The position numbers and the translations under genes are program-made. Shown one piece after another: positions 38,601 through 42,960 of a DNA stretch of 64,000 nt. This stretch comes from Nocardia pseudobrasiliensis NBRC 108224 (lineage in GTDB: Bacteria; Actinomycetota; Actinomycetes; Mycobacteriales; Mycobacteriaceae), in the NCBI RefSeq assembly GCF_001613105.1, contig NZ_BDBS01000037.1, forward strand, positions 1 to 64,000, given 5' to 3'. How positions within the stretch are numbered: the first letter of the stretch is position 1; each line of letters starts with the position of its first letter. The notes under the pieces were generated by a model. That model was given only the letters and a program-made list of their open reading frames with translations, was not told the DNA's origin and did not search any database.

Positions 38601-40562
38601 CGGAACGCGGCTCTCCGGTTTCGCGCTCGGGGCGCGTAGCTGCTCCTCGGCGGCACGGGACATCGGGCTGCTGCCGTCGCGCACGCGGCTGTCGGGCGCG
38701 CTCGCTCGCGGTTCGGCGACTCGCGAGTCGGTGGTCGGGCGGGGCTCGCCGCGGGGAGCGTCGGACAGCGGAGAGGTTCTGGGCCGGATGTCACTGGGTC
38801 CCGGCCGGTTGGCGCTCGATTCGGTGGGGCGGGTGGTTGTTTCGTTGGTCGAGTGCGAGGTCGTGGGTTCGGTAGAGCCCGGATGAACCACGGGAGCGGA
38901 CCCATCCGCATGCGGTTGCTCGGCGGCGCTCTTGCCGCCCGGAACAGTCTCGGACTCCGAACGCACCGGACCGGGGCCGTCCTGCCGCGGCTCGACACTG
39001 TCGACCGTCCCGCGTTCTGACGACGAAATATGCTGTTCGGCATCAATTTTCGCCTGCACCGACCCCACTGCGTCCACATCGGGCCGAACGGCATCCGAAT
39101 GCGCCTGCGACGATTCGACCACCCCATGCTCGCCCTCCGAGCGCTGAGGCACCGCCTCACCGGTCGAACGCGCTTGCGGCCCAACCGAACCGCGATCCCC
39201 ACCGTCACCCGCCCCCGCACGCGCATTTCCCTGCCCCGCAGGCTCGGGTGAACGATCGCCCCCGGACCGCCCGCCACCGGAATCCCGCCCGGCCTGCCTA
39301 TTGTCCTGCGGACTCGAATTTACTTCTCCAGCACGATGATTCGTCCCGGCGTCTCCGGACCGACCGCCCGAAATCTCCCCACCCCGCCCATTCCCGCCAC
39401 CGCCGACATCCCCCGCCCGCCCCACGGTCCCGACCTGCCCACCACCCTCCGGCCGCGACCCGACCCGAATATCCCCATCCGCGGTCCGCCCATTCGCCCC
39501 GACATCCGGACCACCACGATGAACCGACCCGTCCCCGGCGGGCCTGGTCACTCCGTCCGGGGCCGAACGCCGCTCCGGCACAACATTATCCGTGAAAATA
39601 TCATTGAGCCGCGTGGGAAAACTCTCGCGATTGAAGTACTCCGAGGTCCGCCCGTTGTAGAACTTCTGCGCCGACTCCCGATTCTTACCCGAGATCACCG
39701 GCGTCGCGCCCGCCGCGGTGAACATCCGCCAATCGAAATGCTCGGGAATCCCGCCATTGGCCACGACCAGGCCGGTGAAGGCATTCACCTCCCCCGACAC
39801 CACATGCGTGAGATTGCGCGCCCAGCCCCGCTCCTCGGCATTGAGCCACTTGCCCATGAAATGCCCGACCGGGGCCGCCGCCGCGCCACCGGCCGCCGCG
39901 GCCAGCGCGGTCCGCAGCACCTGGTCCATATCGACCTTGTCGCGATGGCCCCGGGTGACCTGATATTCCTGAATCCCCCAGTCCTGCACCGTCGCCAGCA
40001 CCGTATTCAGCAGCACATGACGCAGCAGGAACTTCACGATCCGTGACGCCACCAGTTTGCCGACCTGCCGGATGATCGCCGCGACCACCCGCTCACCGAT
40101 GATGCGCACCGCGATCCGGGTCGCCGCGATCGCCGCCGCCTCCACCGCGGGCGCGGTGGGCGGGAAGATCCACGCCGCGGCCAGCTCACCGGCCAGCATC
40201 GCCAGCGACGACCAGTACATGAGCTTCATGTACTCGATCTCGGTGCCGACGCCGTGCGCGGAGGAACCCACCTCCTCGAACAGGCTCGCCAGGTGCACGA
40301 TCGTCTGATCGCCATCCTTACCCGAACCGGGCACGAGCATGCTGTCGAAGGCCTTCATCAGGTCCTCGGCGCCCTCACCGCTCGGATAGGCGTCGTGCGA
40401 CGCGCCTTTCGCGGCCTCGATATCGGGAACCAGTTCACGCAGTGCGGCGGCGGCGGTTTGCCAATCCCCCGCCAGGGCCCACATCTCGTCCTCGTTGCCC
40501 TTCGGCCATTCCATACCGACCAGGGGCGCAAGGTATTCGAGCGGACCGGGCAGCTCGATCAT
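26607..40562 (-). CDS. Giant WXG100_2/CpnT-like protein (4,651 aa) with restriction-fold-like, Tox-PL and coiled-coil regions
   Basis: Residues 1-105 resemble the WXG100_2/CpnT N-terminal domain (MIELPGPLEYL, EWPKGNEDEM). Amphipathic or transmembrane helices run to about 210, then a Gly/Ala-rich segment and a disordered linker (about 330-830). Near 865-965 lies a toxin-associated domain with GSEINL, RLDSYVP, EIVSRKNTQL and LILEVP, which I suspect is restriction-endonuclease-like. A papain-like module follows, with Cys near 980 (HRGKCADLA), His in GAHAYVLV and Asp in VRDP. The middle contains about five related coiled-coil units (2110-2670), charged helices, an ISD-type module (ITERVGLIDGEHPRIIVV), and a Pro-rich tail with eight 21-residue repeats. 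The last 125 residues form a globular domain shared with the giant at 42961. It is the last gene of a WXG100-YbaB-giant cassette, converging on pknG. Export by a type VII system is inferred. Confidence 0.88.
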   Translation of the reverse strand: MIELPGPLEYLAPLVGMEWPKGNEDEMWALAGDWQTAAAALRELVPDIEAAKGASHDAYPSGEGAEDLMKAFDSMLVPGSGKDGDQTIVHLASLFEEVGSSAHGVGTEIEYMKLMYWSSLAMLAGELAAAWIFPPTAPAVEAAAIAATRIAVRIIGERVVAAIIRQVGKLVASRIVKFLLRHVLLNTVLATVQDWGIQEYQVTRGHRDKVDMDQVLRTALAAAAGGAAAAPVGHFMGKWLNAEERGWARNLTHVVSGEVNAFTGLVVANGGIPEHFDWRMFTAAGATPVISGKNRESAQKFYNGRTSEYFNRESFPTRLNDIFTDNVVPERRSAPDGVTRPAGDGSVHRGGPDVGANGRTADGDIRVGSRPEGGGQVGTVGRAGDVGGGGNGRGGEISGGRSGDAGTNHRAGEVNSSPQDNRQAGRDSGGGRSGGDRSPEPAGQGNARAGAGDGGDRGSVGPQARSTGEAVPQRSEGEHGVVESSQAHSDAVRPDVDAVGSVQAKIDAEQHISSSERGTVDSVEPRQDGPGPVRSESETVPGGKSAAEQPHADGSAPVVHPGSTEPTTSHSTNETTTRPTESSANRPGPSDIRPRTSPLSDAPRGEPRPTTDSRVAEPRASAPDSRVRDGSSPMSRAAEEQLRAPSAKPESRVPGEAPAARRPGESGGERVRAGESDGANNRPRAGDSAADRARVGDGPSDRVRAGDAANRGRVGDVSNDRGRAREREHLVDGRPEEAGRRLVGDSEKFSGTSERDHHGPSEPAGDVPMFLLGHEIRPGDDARPTARIGSRDESTPEHIDIEEEMPTPRADAMRANRPENMPESLWERLCEGVALDERRAHYYRERGGGSEINLGNGKRLDSYVPDQEIVSRKNTQLLAVEPETAAGYLAELAGKYHPGETIKDTPHNRQELPELDLADPLRGDLILEVPPQLNEPPRAVLERAAELGITIRDTEGRIYELGEPHPVDDAIPDSAHRGKCADLALRLIKQLTGSEWIRPIEREVGLDGMTVREVEAAAQGQLRGFDGHDDIARQLLDMGHGSSALVVDEYAGAADRHGVGAHAYVLVNDHGVLRVRDPGAGLDHGYPPSVPRESAGTHGILFDPRGKPVDSVDSGAHPSLDSRVGEQPPARPGEVRQHIIEVDGQRLRVELVADDKGGWHIREAEPVAAQRESSAVEPKTAQLPEKQSALQKTWRRLTGGYEGHNPKYPSGSGKDGDYQKQMTEFVGAETHHQELAHLPKELKVNPIRAVKETVLLYQNRELLPLLKHLTARVEPVAGEHAPMLRRDRTEYEPWYTEITREQWREIEPIARALGLPDPFEHTPTTHELPPAHEDQPGVNSHEALPDWAHDLADPLRERAAEAERLRGLARDLGIDLPDLSHESLRRAVDTLDYLNLRRGGVIEALADVARRYNAEDAAIPFSKQVSFSDKDPLGRFLKELIRADPDNPNGRVGLQDWRGVNNGSEGGRNWPDLHEIDPRLRDVDDGEDGPVLDPERRKLFEHALLRDQVRDERSTWAHMVEAALDELAGRPLDDLLVRLQDGVRGRGEAISDFASRVDDFVRADPGERIRYVDGEPPRLIVIDGQGNHDGLLARELAADRDLAERVNRGEVRVDYRGALVDRQGRVHIVELGEPEVGHVGREVGGRELRATVVRDGEGNWHLVRDPVAESPIAFDRAGSARPSHEIVSARDELARRLGIEDSRRLDPERIADTIADLRRENGLRAIQIEALVDYARSTDAIDLFHDLGGARDGLAHVLGIEPHELTPRALAEEIADRSNRNALRRQQLEHLVDYAKQLRGVDSAAADAAANRLAERLGTDREDLSPGKSRRNPRTGQPTLRMEPDLKKLDPDKLHRALTKLMKRDPAAAVDALAEYSRALGEIDPFTEGLRRDARSDPRVADGEVPMHDSGALDHLRRVVGDPRLFAEPRSGREIATVEEPRNTPEGKDKPVANSDWARVLGVDITDASVERAAKVYEVYRDGKIDKHERLTPEELSRVHAELREEVLRRAEDLDALAAVADEHQRAVEHEAAQAIRERLERLAEDRDAALDDRARARRELDRALDEIAREGIGRDGAGRNGRVGVGEEELRLRRDSDAPQARTLDETLEYLRSRTKSVELQEGWHRKVNELEDAARAFHEADTRAGRLDEQLTRAVRDDPELRPRTPQGRRAMVDVLSRDHAEARREVESARDALDLARDGLNRHREGVSDAELRPFRGPDEPTDPRHPDYVRTLEETIDHLFTRTRRLDEQDGWHAAVTELDRAAREFHAAEAEAARLGAAVERAVRWDAEPVDPVAPREPVGDPAATARRVEIAGLEAKRDRAFRARAEAARKLQDALAGLRRTGLRVDESELRPRRAAGEPSDFRAPDYVPTLDETIEHLRNRTGRVDELPLRQERIDALEQAARRYNRAHADAVRLQDSVTKAVVRHREFDNARDAEIARLRDERDEAFRARGQARDELDAARAGIAVHPAELGLPPHPDNPPPERIRPLSEVIEDLRARTMRVDAQQGWQDRVDALEQAARAFQDADVRAGRSDDAIEAAVREHLDRRHEDAAARRARDELIAGREAEVERLRAERDRVRGDRERARADLEDARRGIGVSDAELGLREDPRHSDRSLDRVIEDLRARTTRLDEQQGWQDRIDALEEAARRFHAADAAVRRLDSAVEMAERWHADLLEAEGETARGADAAEQIPRPRDGEDPDEGGGPAGAAPPQGPPTKPPTGSPGAAEPPEGRPGDHSTGDEGARSRSEGGRGQPAEDGRKRAADGSGDPVESGGRKRAAGDDPEDPGGQSKRVVAEGEDSDGAGGHGAPEPRDSSQARHDALLRQRAEKAAEHQFWRAKRNDRAERLELADTEGRPLRDEAELDRALGHDRLEATIMALRERIVGQRDIGAIGEDVPARGHEAVSSVEHQRRERNIFKLQDAAEKVNELHTELGELDRHIVALETAGAQRRIPEEVRAEFERLRAEREAAVEALKDKPKLLLRDELTGKRWIAELDRRIASLEAVVVQDHPLISQMVRAELDRLGGERAAEVLRIKPREAMLADLARRLRIDESRLGAEHLDEALREVAGRTVRAEEMAEHARRIRLLDEVARAVDQARNRIGRIQDRMAELAGAGKEIIESAGARRITERVGLIDGEHPRIIVVGPRDELGRPRGDHDDALVDAILRDSGVAQAMMRPETVIEYHRIIADRDGSWRGEQARGPQREYLRAGWNNGRRGLELVRWRDAEGRWHDVNPSRPEWTTGRYKQTVPKGFEPRVLPEGVSGWAVDPFQSAVTDPFVHGPPGAIDEELLPRIPGMDPVDPGVPTYEPPFAGVFYNTMRLILESAKLSGFTWYADSEHPGQVHPGFKKHPWFRAQRPDVQPMAREWDPRDHVGNREQLSGHFDERELQKERDWARVQRWADEEYTRFRADDSDIDAVHDHLAERRAAQRSAPPEESAAERTGRAEKLVDRVRERLVAAPDSAADRLARDTASELPSERRGSAREFVDEIRQELERDSDGDHGELVRRVAGVLAHGAEPSTEHVVRADRLVERIQERLVSRPDAEANRIAQELAPHLRDENDSSARALVDEVRDVLADRTDAGELAGRVADRLAAGDPVFTREQIEQIKNHLMRDRHLVRDPEDGVLLRRPLDAVADVAEAWNRLIAGEPLPEDVLLLQDALAESNYLRANPTATWRDANAHAIMEGYDWDAKRPKRTEWRADIPYRPARPQVTDILPPRLGGDVDALPPGAGPRPLPPGRSPVDPAGGQGKSEQVSGVDESGQPDVAPQEQPTETVRLPESVPSDRTLPGGPEALRGREVSAGEGESGSSGGRRVPPVDGVNEHSESPAPERISKESSEEGTVISERPIVPEEMDNRETSGRPVANSTVDEGKSRTSGRPLETPEQWNARFRAESADWDARMEAERAAWLRRLAEEDHGDSRIGNAWAAWMEVKQAEWNARMVAEHADWLWDLAGGRPTDHATWRNSAGQGERPVDEAGYHNSDPSVREDALDDADPSVRGTRHDDVLPQADPGDPQQSGAKHGRQLPQSGPDELSQDGMGLPRDGSDVRESGARNGEVDIHSRDPGDLRSGAREDAPSHDQKSGVRHEDDADSRDSGDGSSVRGDGWSGRNPFPGSRIPHIQHEFEVELPDYRPQGPFAPGPWTMPQPPEPPPHRPTPPQPPHRPATPQPPRGPVAPPRPPTPPRPPVPPTPPTEPQPPTPGPVPPTQPNPIPPLPNPPDTPLPPGGNWPPGVPPLRNPPDTPPPPSGNWPPGVPPLSNPPDIPMPPGGNWPPGVPPLRNPPDTPLPPGGNWPPGVPPLSNPPDIPIPPGEDWPPSWPPGVPSLPNLPDIPTPPDGNWPPGIPSTSNPPDIAVPPGGNWPPSVPPLPSPPDVPMPPVDSRPPGPPGISTFPSGAPDIPVPLNDSRPWSQPGTSGGSSPTVGWQQSGDAVEQGSTGQSSEGASGGGVNGVVPHPVSQTPDHARPIEADASNQVNGPGGAPMSGMPMGGTSGSAGAVRRGRQRFPRVGESSAGVGTILVRSQTGWGEYARFDPESGVLQAVSVGGEGLGGVYGELGGEQVVFYRGGGGLCLRVGGRVIALDAPGVEVRWQGDARVARFVVAVGGVAVCDLRYGARGMDADLGMLVRDVLADPDRRHRVFGR
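27395..27900. repeat. 63-bp Pro-rich tandem repeat, eight or more copies
   Basis: Head-to-tail 63-bp units encode a 21-residue repeat of the form NPPDTPLPPGGNWPPGVPPL on the minus strand, just before the conserved C-terminal domain of the second giant. Units alternate between two subtypes (DTPLPP and DIPMPP), which suggests growth by copying pairs. The tail is likely an extended polyproline spacer. Confidence 0.9.
32540..34260. repeat. About five degenerate coiled-coil repeats of about 400 bp
   Basis: The minus-strand protein repeats a block with LRxRTxRVDEQxGW followed by a helix ALExAARxFHxADxRxxRLD, at roughly 32.6, 33.0, 33.4, 33.8 and 34.2 kb. Conservation is at protein level only, so the duplications are old. 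A single related copy (LRAQTMRVD, then ELDRVAGEFHDQ) is in the third giant near 44.0 kb. Confidence 0.8.
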
Positions 40563-40577
40563 GTCGACAGCCCGATA

Positions 40578-41069
40578 TCACCAACCGGAGTCGGTGGCCC
40601 GGTGACCGCGGTCGTTCTCATGGTCGTAGGCCTCGACATCGGTGAAGCGCATACTGCCGTCGGAGACGGGCCGTTGCAGTGGCGGCGTGGTCGGCGCGCG
40701 GGGCGGCTCCGGAATCCGCAGATCCGGCATGCCCTCGACCAGTTCGGTCAGTTTGGGCAGTTGGTCACGCTGAGTCTGCAGGGGGGCGAACAGGTCTCGG
40801 GTCTTGCGGGCGATCTCGGCAGAGGCCTGCTGGGCCGCCTCGGTCACCGCCCGCGCGATCTCGGCGAAGGTCAGATCCTCGACATCCGGTCCGAAAGTGG
40901 TTTCCACGACGGTGTTGTCGGCGTTGACCGTGACGGTCACCCGCTTGCGCACCGTGGCGCTGGCGACCAGTTCGGCGCGTTCGAGCTGTAGGCGCGCGAT
41001 GGTCCGCATCTGCTCCTGGACGCCGTCGATGATGGTGGCCAGATCGGCCTTGGCTCGTTCGTTCGTCAT
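40578..41069 (-). CDS. YbaB/EbfC-like protein of the second giant cassette
   Basis: A 163-residue paralogue of the product at 18881. It has the same helix-strand-helix core (ARLQLERAELVASATVRKRV, then VNADNTVVETTFGPDVEDL) and an Ala-rich helix, then a Pro-rich tail (IPEPPRAPTTPPL). The last five residues are again TDSGW. The ATG at 41069 is 4 nt after the WXG100 stop, and the stop is 15 nt before the giant's ATG, so the three genes are translationally close. Upstream in-frame starts overlap the WXG100 gene and are rejected. YbaB proteins bind DNA as dimers; in this setting a chaperone or co-substrate role is my inference. Confidence 0.75.
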   Translation of the reverse strand: MTNERAKADLATIIDGVQEQMRTIARLQLERAELVASATVRKRVTVTVNADNTVVETTFGPDVEDLTFAEIARAVTEAAQQASAEIARKTRDLFAPLQTQRDQLPKLTELVEGMPDLRIPEPPRAPTTPPLQRPVSDGSMRFTDVEAYDHENDRGHRATDSGW

Positions 41070-41073
41070 GTGA

Positions 41074-41397
41074 TCAGCGGTAACCGTCACCGTTGCCGTG
41101 GTCCATGCGCTCGAGGTAGTCGGCGCTCTTGGTCTGCGCGTCATGGAAATTGCCCATGGTGCCGGCCACATTGCGTCCGCCGGTGATCATATTCGTGCGC
41201 GAGGCGAGATATCCGCCCTTACCGCCCTCACCATTGGCGAACTGATCGCCGATGGAGTCGTTGCCCCACGGGGTTCCACGCGAATCGATCGCCCGCTGCA
41301 GGGTGTCGAGAATTGTGGTCACCTTGTCGCGGACATCGCCGGTCTTGGTGGCGGCCGTGCGAAAACGCTGGGCGTCGACTTCCAACTTGTCGGCCAT
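41074..41397 (-). CDS. WXG100-related protein, PWG variant
   Basis: A 107-residue protein with two helices around a GTPWGNDSIGDQFANGEGG turn (residues 41-59) and GYLASR after it. The pattern matches the products at 19406 and 46571. The start at 41397 is set by a strong ribosome-binding site (GGAGGA, 7 nt upstream) and by alignment; an earlier in-frame start adds a 21-residue Ser/Gly tail. Its place before a YbaB-like gene and a WXG100_2 giant suggests it is the small partner exported with, or guiding, the giant. Confidence 0.8.
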   Translation of the reverse strand: MADKLEVDAQRFRTAATKTGDVRDKVTTILDTLQRAIDSRGTPWGNDSIGDQFANGEGGKGGYLASRTNMITGGRNVAGTMGNFHDAQTKSADYLERMDHGNGDGYR

Positions 41398-41534
41398 CGC
41401 GCTGGTTCCTCCAGTGTTCCCCGCGGGCTGCACCCCGCTCCCATCCGACGACGATGGCACCCGAGTTCGAATCTGTTCTTAAGCGGATGTGAACAGCCGC
41501 TGCCGTAACCGTTTCCGGCAAACTGTCGGTTAGT

Positions 41535-42020
41535 TCAGCGGTCGCGGCGGGCGATGGAGGCCCAGTCGCCGAAGACCGGGACGGGTTCCCAGTTGCCGTT
41601 CACGTCGACCTCGGCGAAATCGGTGGTGGTGCGCTCGTGGGTGCGCTGGTCACGCAGGTCGCGGTGGACAGTGCCGTCCTCGCGGTAGGACAGTTTGTCG
41701 ACCACATCGGCATCGGACATGCTGCGGGCGCTGTCGGCGCCGTACTCCCAGCGGGTCACGGTGGTGAGGAACATGCGATCGTCGTCGATCTGCCGGAAGT
41801 CGAAGGTCAGCACCGGGCGGCCGTGATCGTCGGGAAAGGTGACGTCGATATGGCGATTACCGCGCACGACCTGCAGAATCGCCGCGGGCGCTGCTGGCTC
41901 GCCGTATACGACCGTGTACCACTCACCGGCCAGGTCCAGGCTGCGCGCCTGCGCCTGCGACAGCGGCTCCGTCGCCTGACCCATGCGGAAACTCCACCGT
42001 CGGCAGTAGGTGACTTGCAC
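41535..42020 (-). CDS. Unknown protein upstream of the second giant cassette
   Basis: About 161 residues if started at GTG 42020, which has an ideal AGGAGG five bases upstream; ATG at 42098 would add 26 residues but has no ribosome-binding site. The product is a beta-rich single domain (WYTVVYGEPAAPAAILQVV, HIDVTFPD, VLTFDFRQI, FLTTVTRWEY) without signal peptide or membrane helix. I do not recognise the family. It lies on the same strand about 137 bp upstream of the WXG100 gene and is divergent from dtd. Position makes an immunity or cargo-specific partner conceivable, nothing more. Confidence 0.6.
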   Translation of the reverse strand: MQVTYCRRWSFRMGQATEPLSQAQARSLDLAGEWYTVVYGEPAAPAAILQVVRGNRHIDVTFPDDHGRPVLTFDFRQIDDDRMFLTTVTRWEYGADSARSMSDADVVDKLSYREDGTVHRDLRDQRTHERTTTDFAEVDVNGNWEPVPVFGDWASIARRDR

Positions 42021-42148
42021 ATCCACCTCCTCGGCTGCGATCGTCGCGATCCTACGCAACGCTCGACCATGGCGAGTGAGGGCAAACAGCCGGTTCATCG
42101 AACATGAACGGTAGATGATCTTCGACGGAGCTGAGAGGATGGACAACC

Positions 42149-42592
42149 GTGCGGGTACTGGTTCAGCGGGTGTCATCGGCGCGGGTGAGCGTCGGCAGGG
42201 AGGCCGTCGGCAGTATCGATCCGGCCGCGGCCGGGGTTCCGCACGGATTGCTCGCCCTGGTCGGGGTCACCCACGACGATACCGAGGCGACGGCGAAAGC
42301 CCTGGCCGACAAGCTTTTCCGATTGCGGATCCTCGACGGTGAACGCTCCGCCGCGGATCTGGGCGCGCCGATCCTGGTGGTCAGCCAGTTCACGCTCTAC
42401 GCCGATACCGCCAAGGGTCGTCGGCCCTCCTGGTCGGCGGCCGCGCCCGGTCCGGTCGCCGAGCCGCTGGTCGATCGCTTCGCCGCGACCCTGCGCGAGC
42501 TCGGCGCGACCGTCGCCATGGGGCGCTTCGGCGCGCATATGCATATCGAGTTGGTCAACGACGGGCCGGTGACGCTGCTGCTGGAGGCGTGA
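42149..42592 (+). CDS. dtd: D-aminoacyl-tRNA deacylase
   Basis: A 147-residue protein starting with MRVLVQRVSSARVSV, the typical DTD N-terminus. The active-site motif SQFTLYADTAKGRRPSW is near residues 75-91. The second motif, usually NxGPVT, is present as NDGPVTLLLE at the C-terminus. DTD hydrolyses D-aminoacyl-tRNAs (and Gly-tRNAAla) in the cytosol and so protects translation. The length is normal for the family. The start codon is GTG with GAGAGG upstream. It stands alone, divergent from the unknown gene at 41535. Confidence 0.96.
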   Translation: MRVLVQRVSSARVSVGREAVGSIDPAAAGVPHGLLALVGVTHDDTEATAKALADKLFRLRILDGERSAADLGAPILVVSQFTLYADTAKGRRPSWSAAAPGPVAEPLVDRFAATLRELGATVAMGRFGAHMHIELVNDGPVTLLLEA

Positions 42593-42624
42593 GGCCCGCT
42601 CCGCTCTCAGCGAACAAGCCCTCA

Positions 42625-42655
42625 TTGTGAAATCTCCAGCGAGCGCGCGTAAAGA
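42625..42655 (+). promoter_or_regulatory. Candidate promoter for the zinc-ribbon gene
   Basis: TTGTGA (42625-42630) and TAAAGA (42650-42655) with a 19-bp spacer resemble a SigA promoter read toward the gene at 42735. The spacing is slightly long. The 18-bp palindrome at 42676 lies about 20 bp downstream of the -10 box, where a repressor could act. Confidence 0.35.
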
Positions 42656-42675
42656 CCCGTAGCCTACTGCACACC

Positions 42676-42693
42676 TAATACCGTTCGGTATTA
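42676..42693. promoter_or_regulatory. Perfect 18-bp palindrome, likely operator
   Basis: TAATACCGTTCGGTATTA has two perfect 8-bp arms with a TT centre. It is AT-rich in an otherwise GC-rich region and lies 41 bp upstream of the zinc-ribbon start. Size and symmetry resemble TetR-family operators. The cognate regulator is not obvious in the window. Confidence 0.6.
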
Positions 42694-42734
42694 CCCCATC
42701 TGCAGTACGGCTCGACCGGGGGAGGAGACACCCC

Positions 42735-42953
42735 ATGACCAAGCGCCGCGGCCCAGCGGCTTTCGGAACCCGCGAGATACTCAATTTCTTCGGAAAGTGT
42801 CCCGAATGCGGTTATCCCGCAAGGGCTTCCACAAATCCGCACGACGCAGGCACGGCCCACGCCTCATGCGACCGCCCCTGCGGTTGGACCGGCCTGGTAC
42901 CCCTGACCACCATGACCGAACGCGGCGGCCGCAGCGGCCGCCCTCGGCCCTGA
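42735..42953 (+). CDS. Small zinc-ribbon-like protein, function unknown
   Basis: A 72-residue basic protein. CPECGYP (about residues 22-28) and a second Cys pair (CDRPCGW, about 45-51) could form a zinc ribbon. The tail is Arg/Gly-rich. The ATG follows a strong GGGGGAGGAG ribosome-binding site, and a promoter-like pair plus an 18-bp palindrome lie upstream, all of which argue for a real gene. No function can be assigned. It converges on the third giant, and the two stop codons sit within one short inverted repeat (CTGAG/CTCAG, 42950-42964). Confidence 0.65.
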   Translation: MTKRRGPAAFGTREILNFFGKCPECGYPARASTNPHDAGTAHASCDRPCGWTGLVPLTTMTERGGRSGRPRP

Positions 42954-42960
42954 GACCGGC

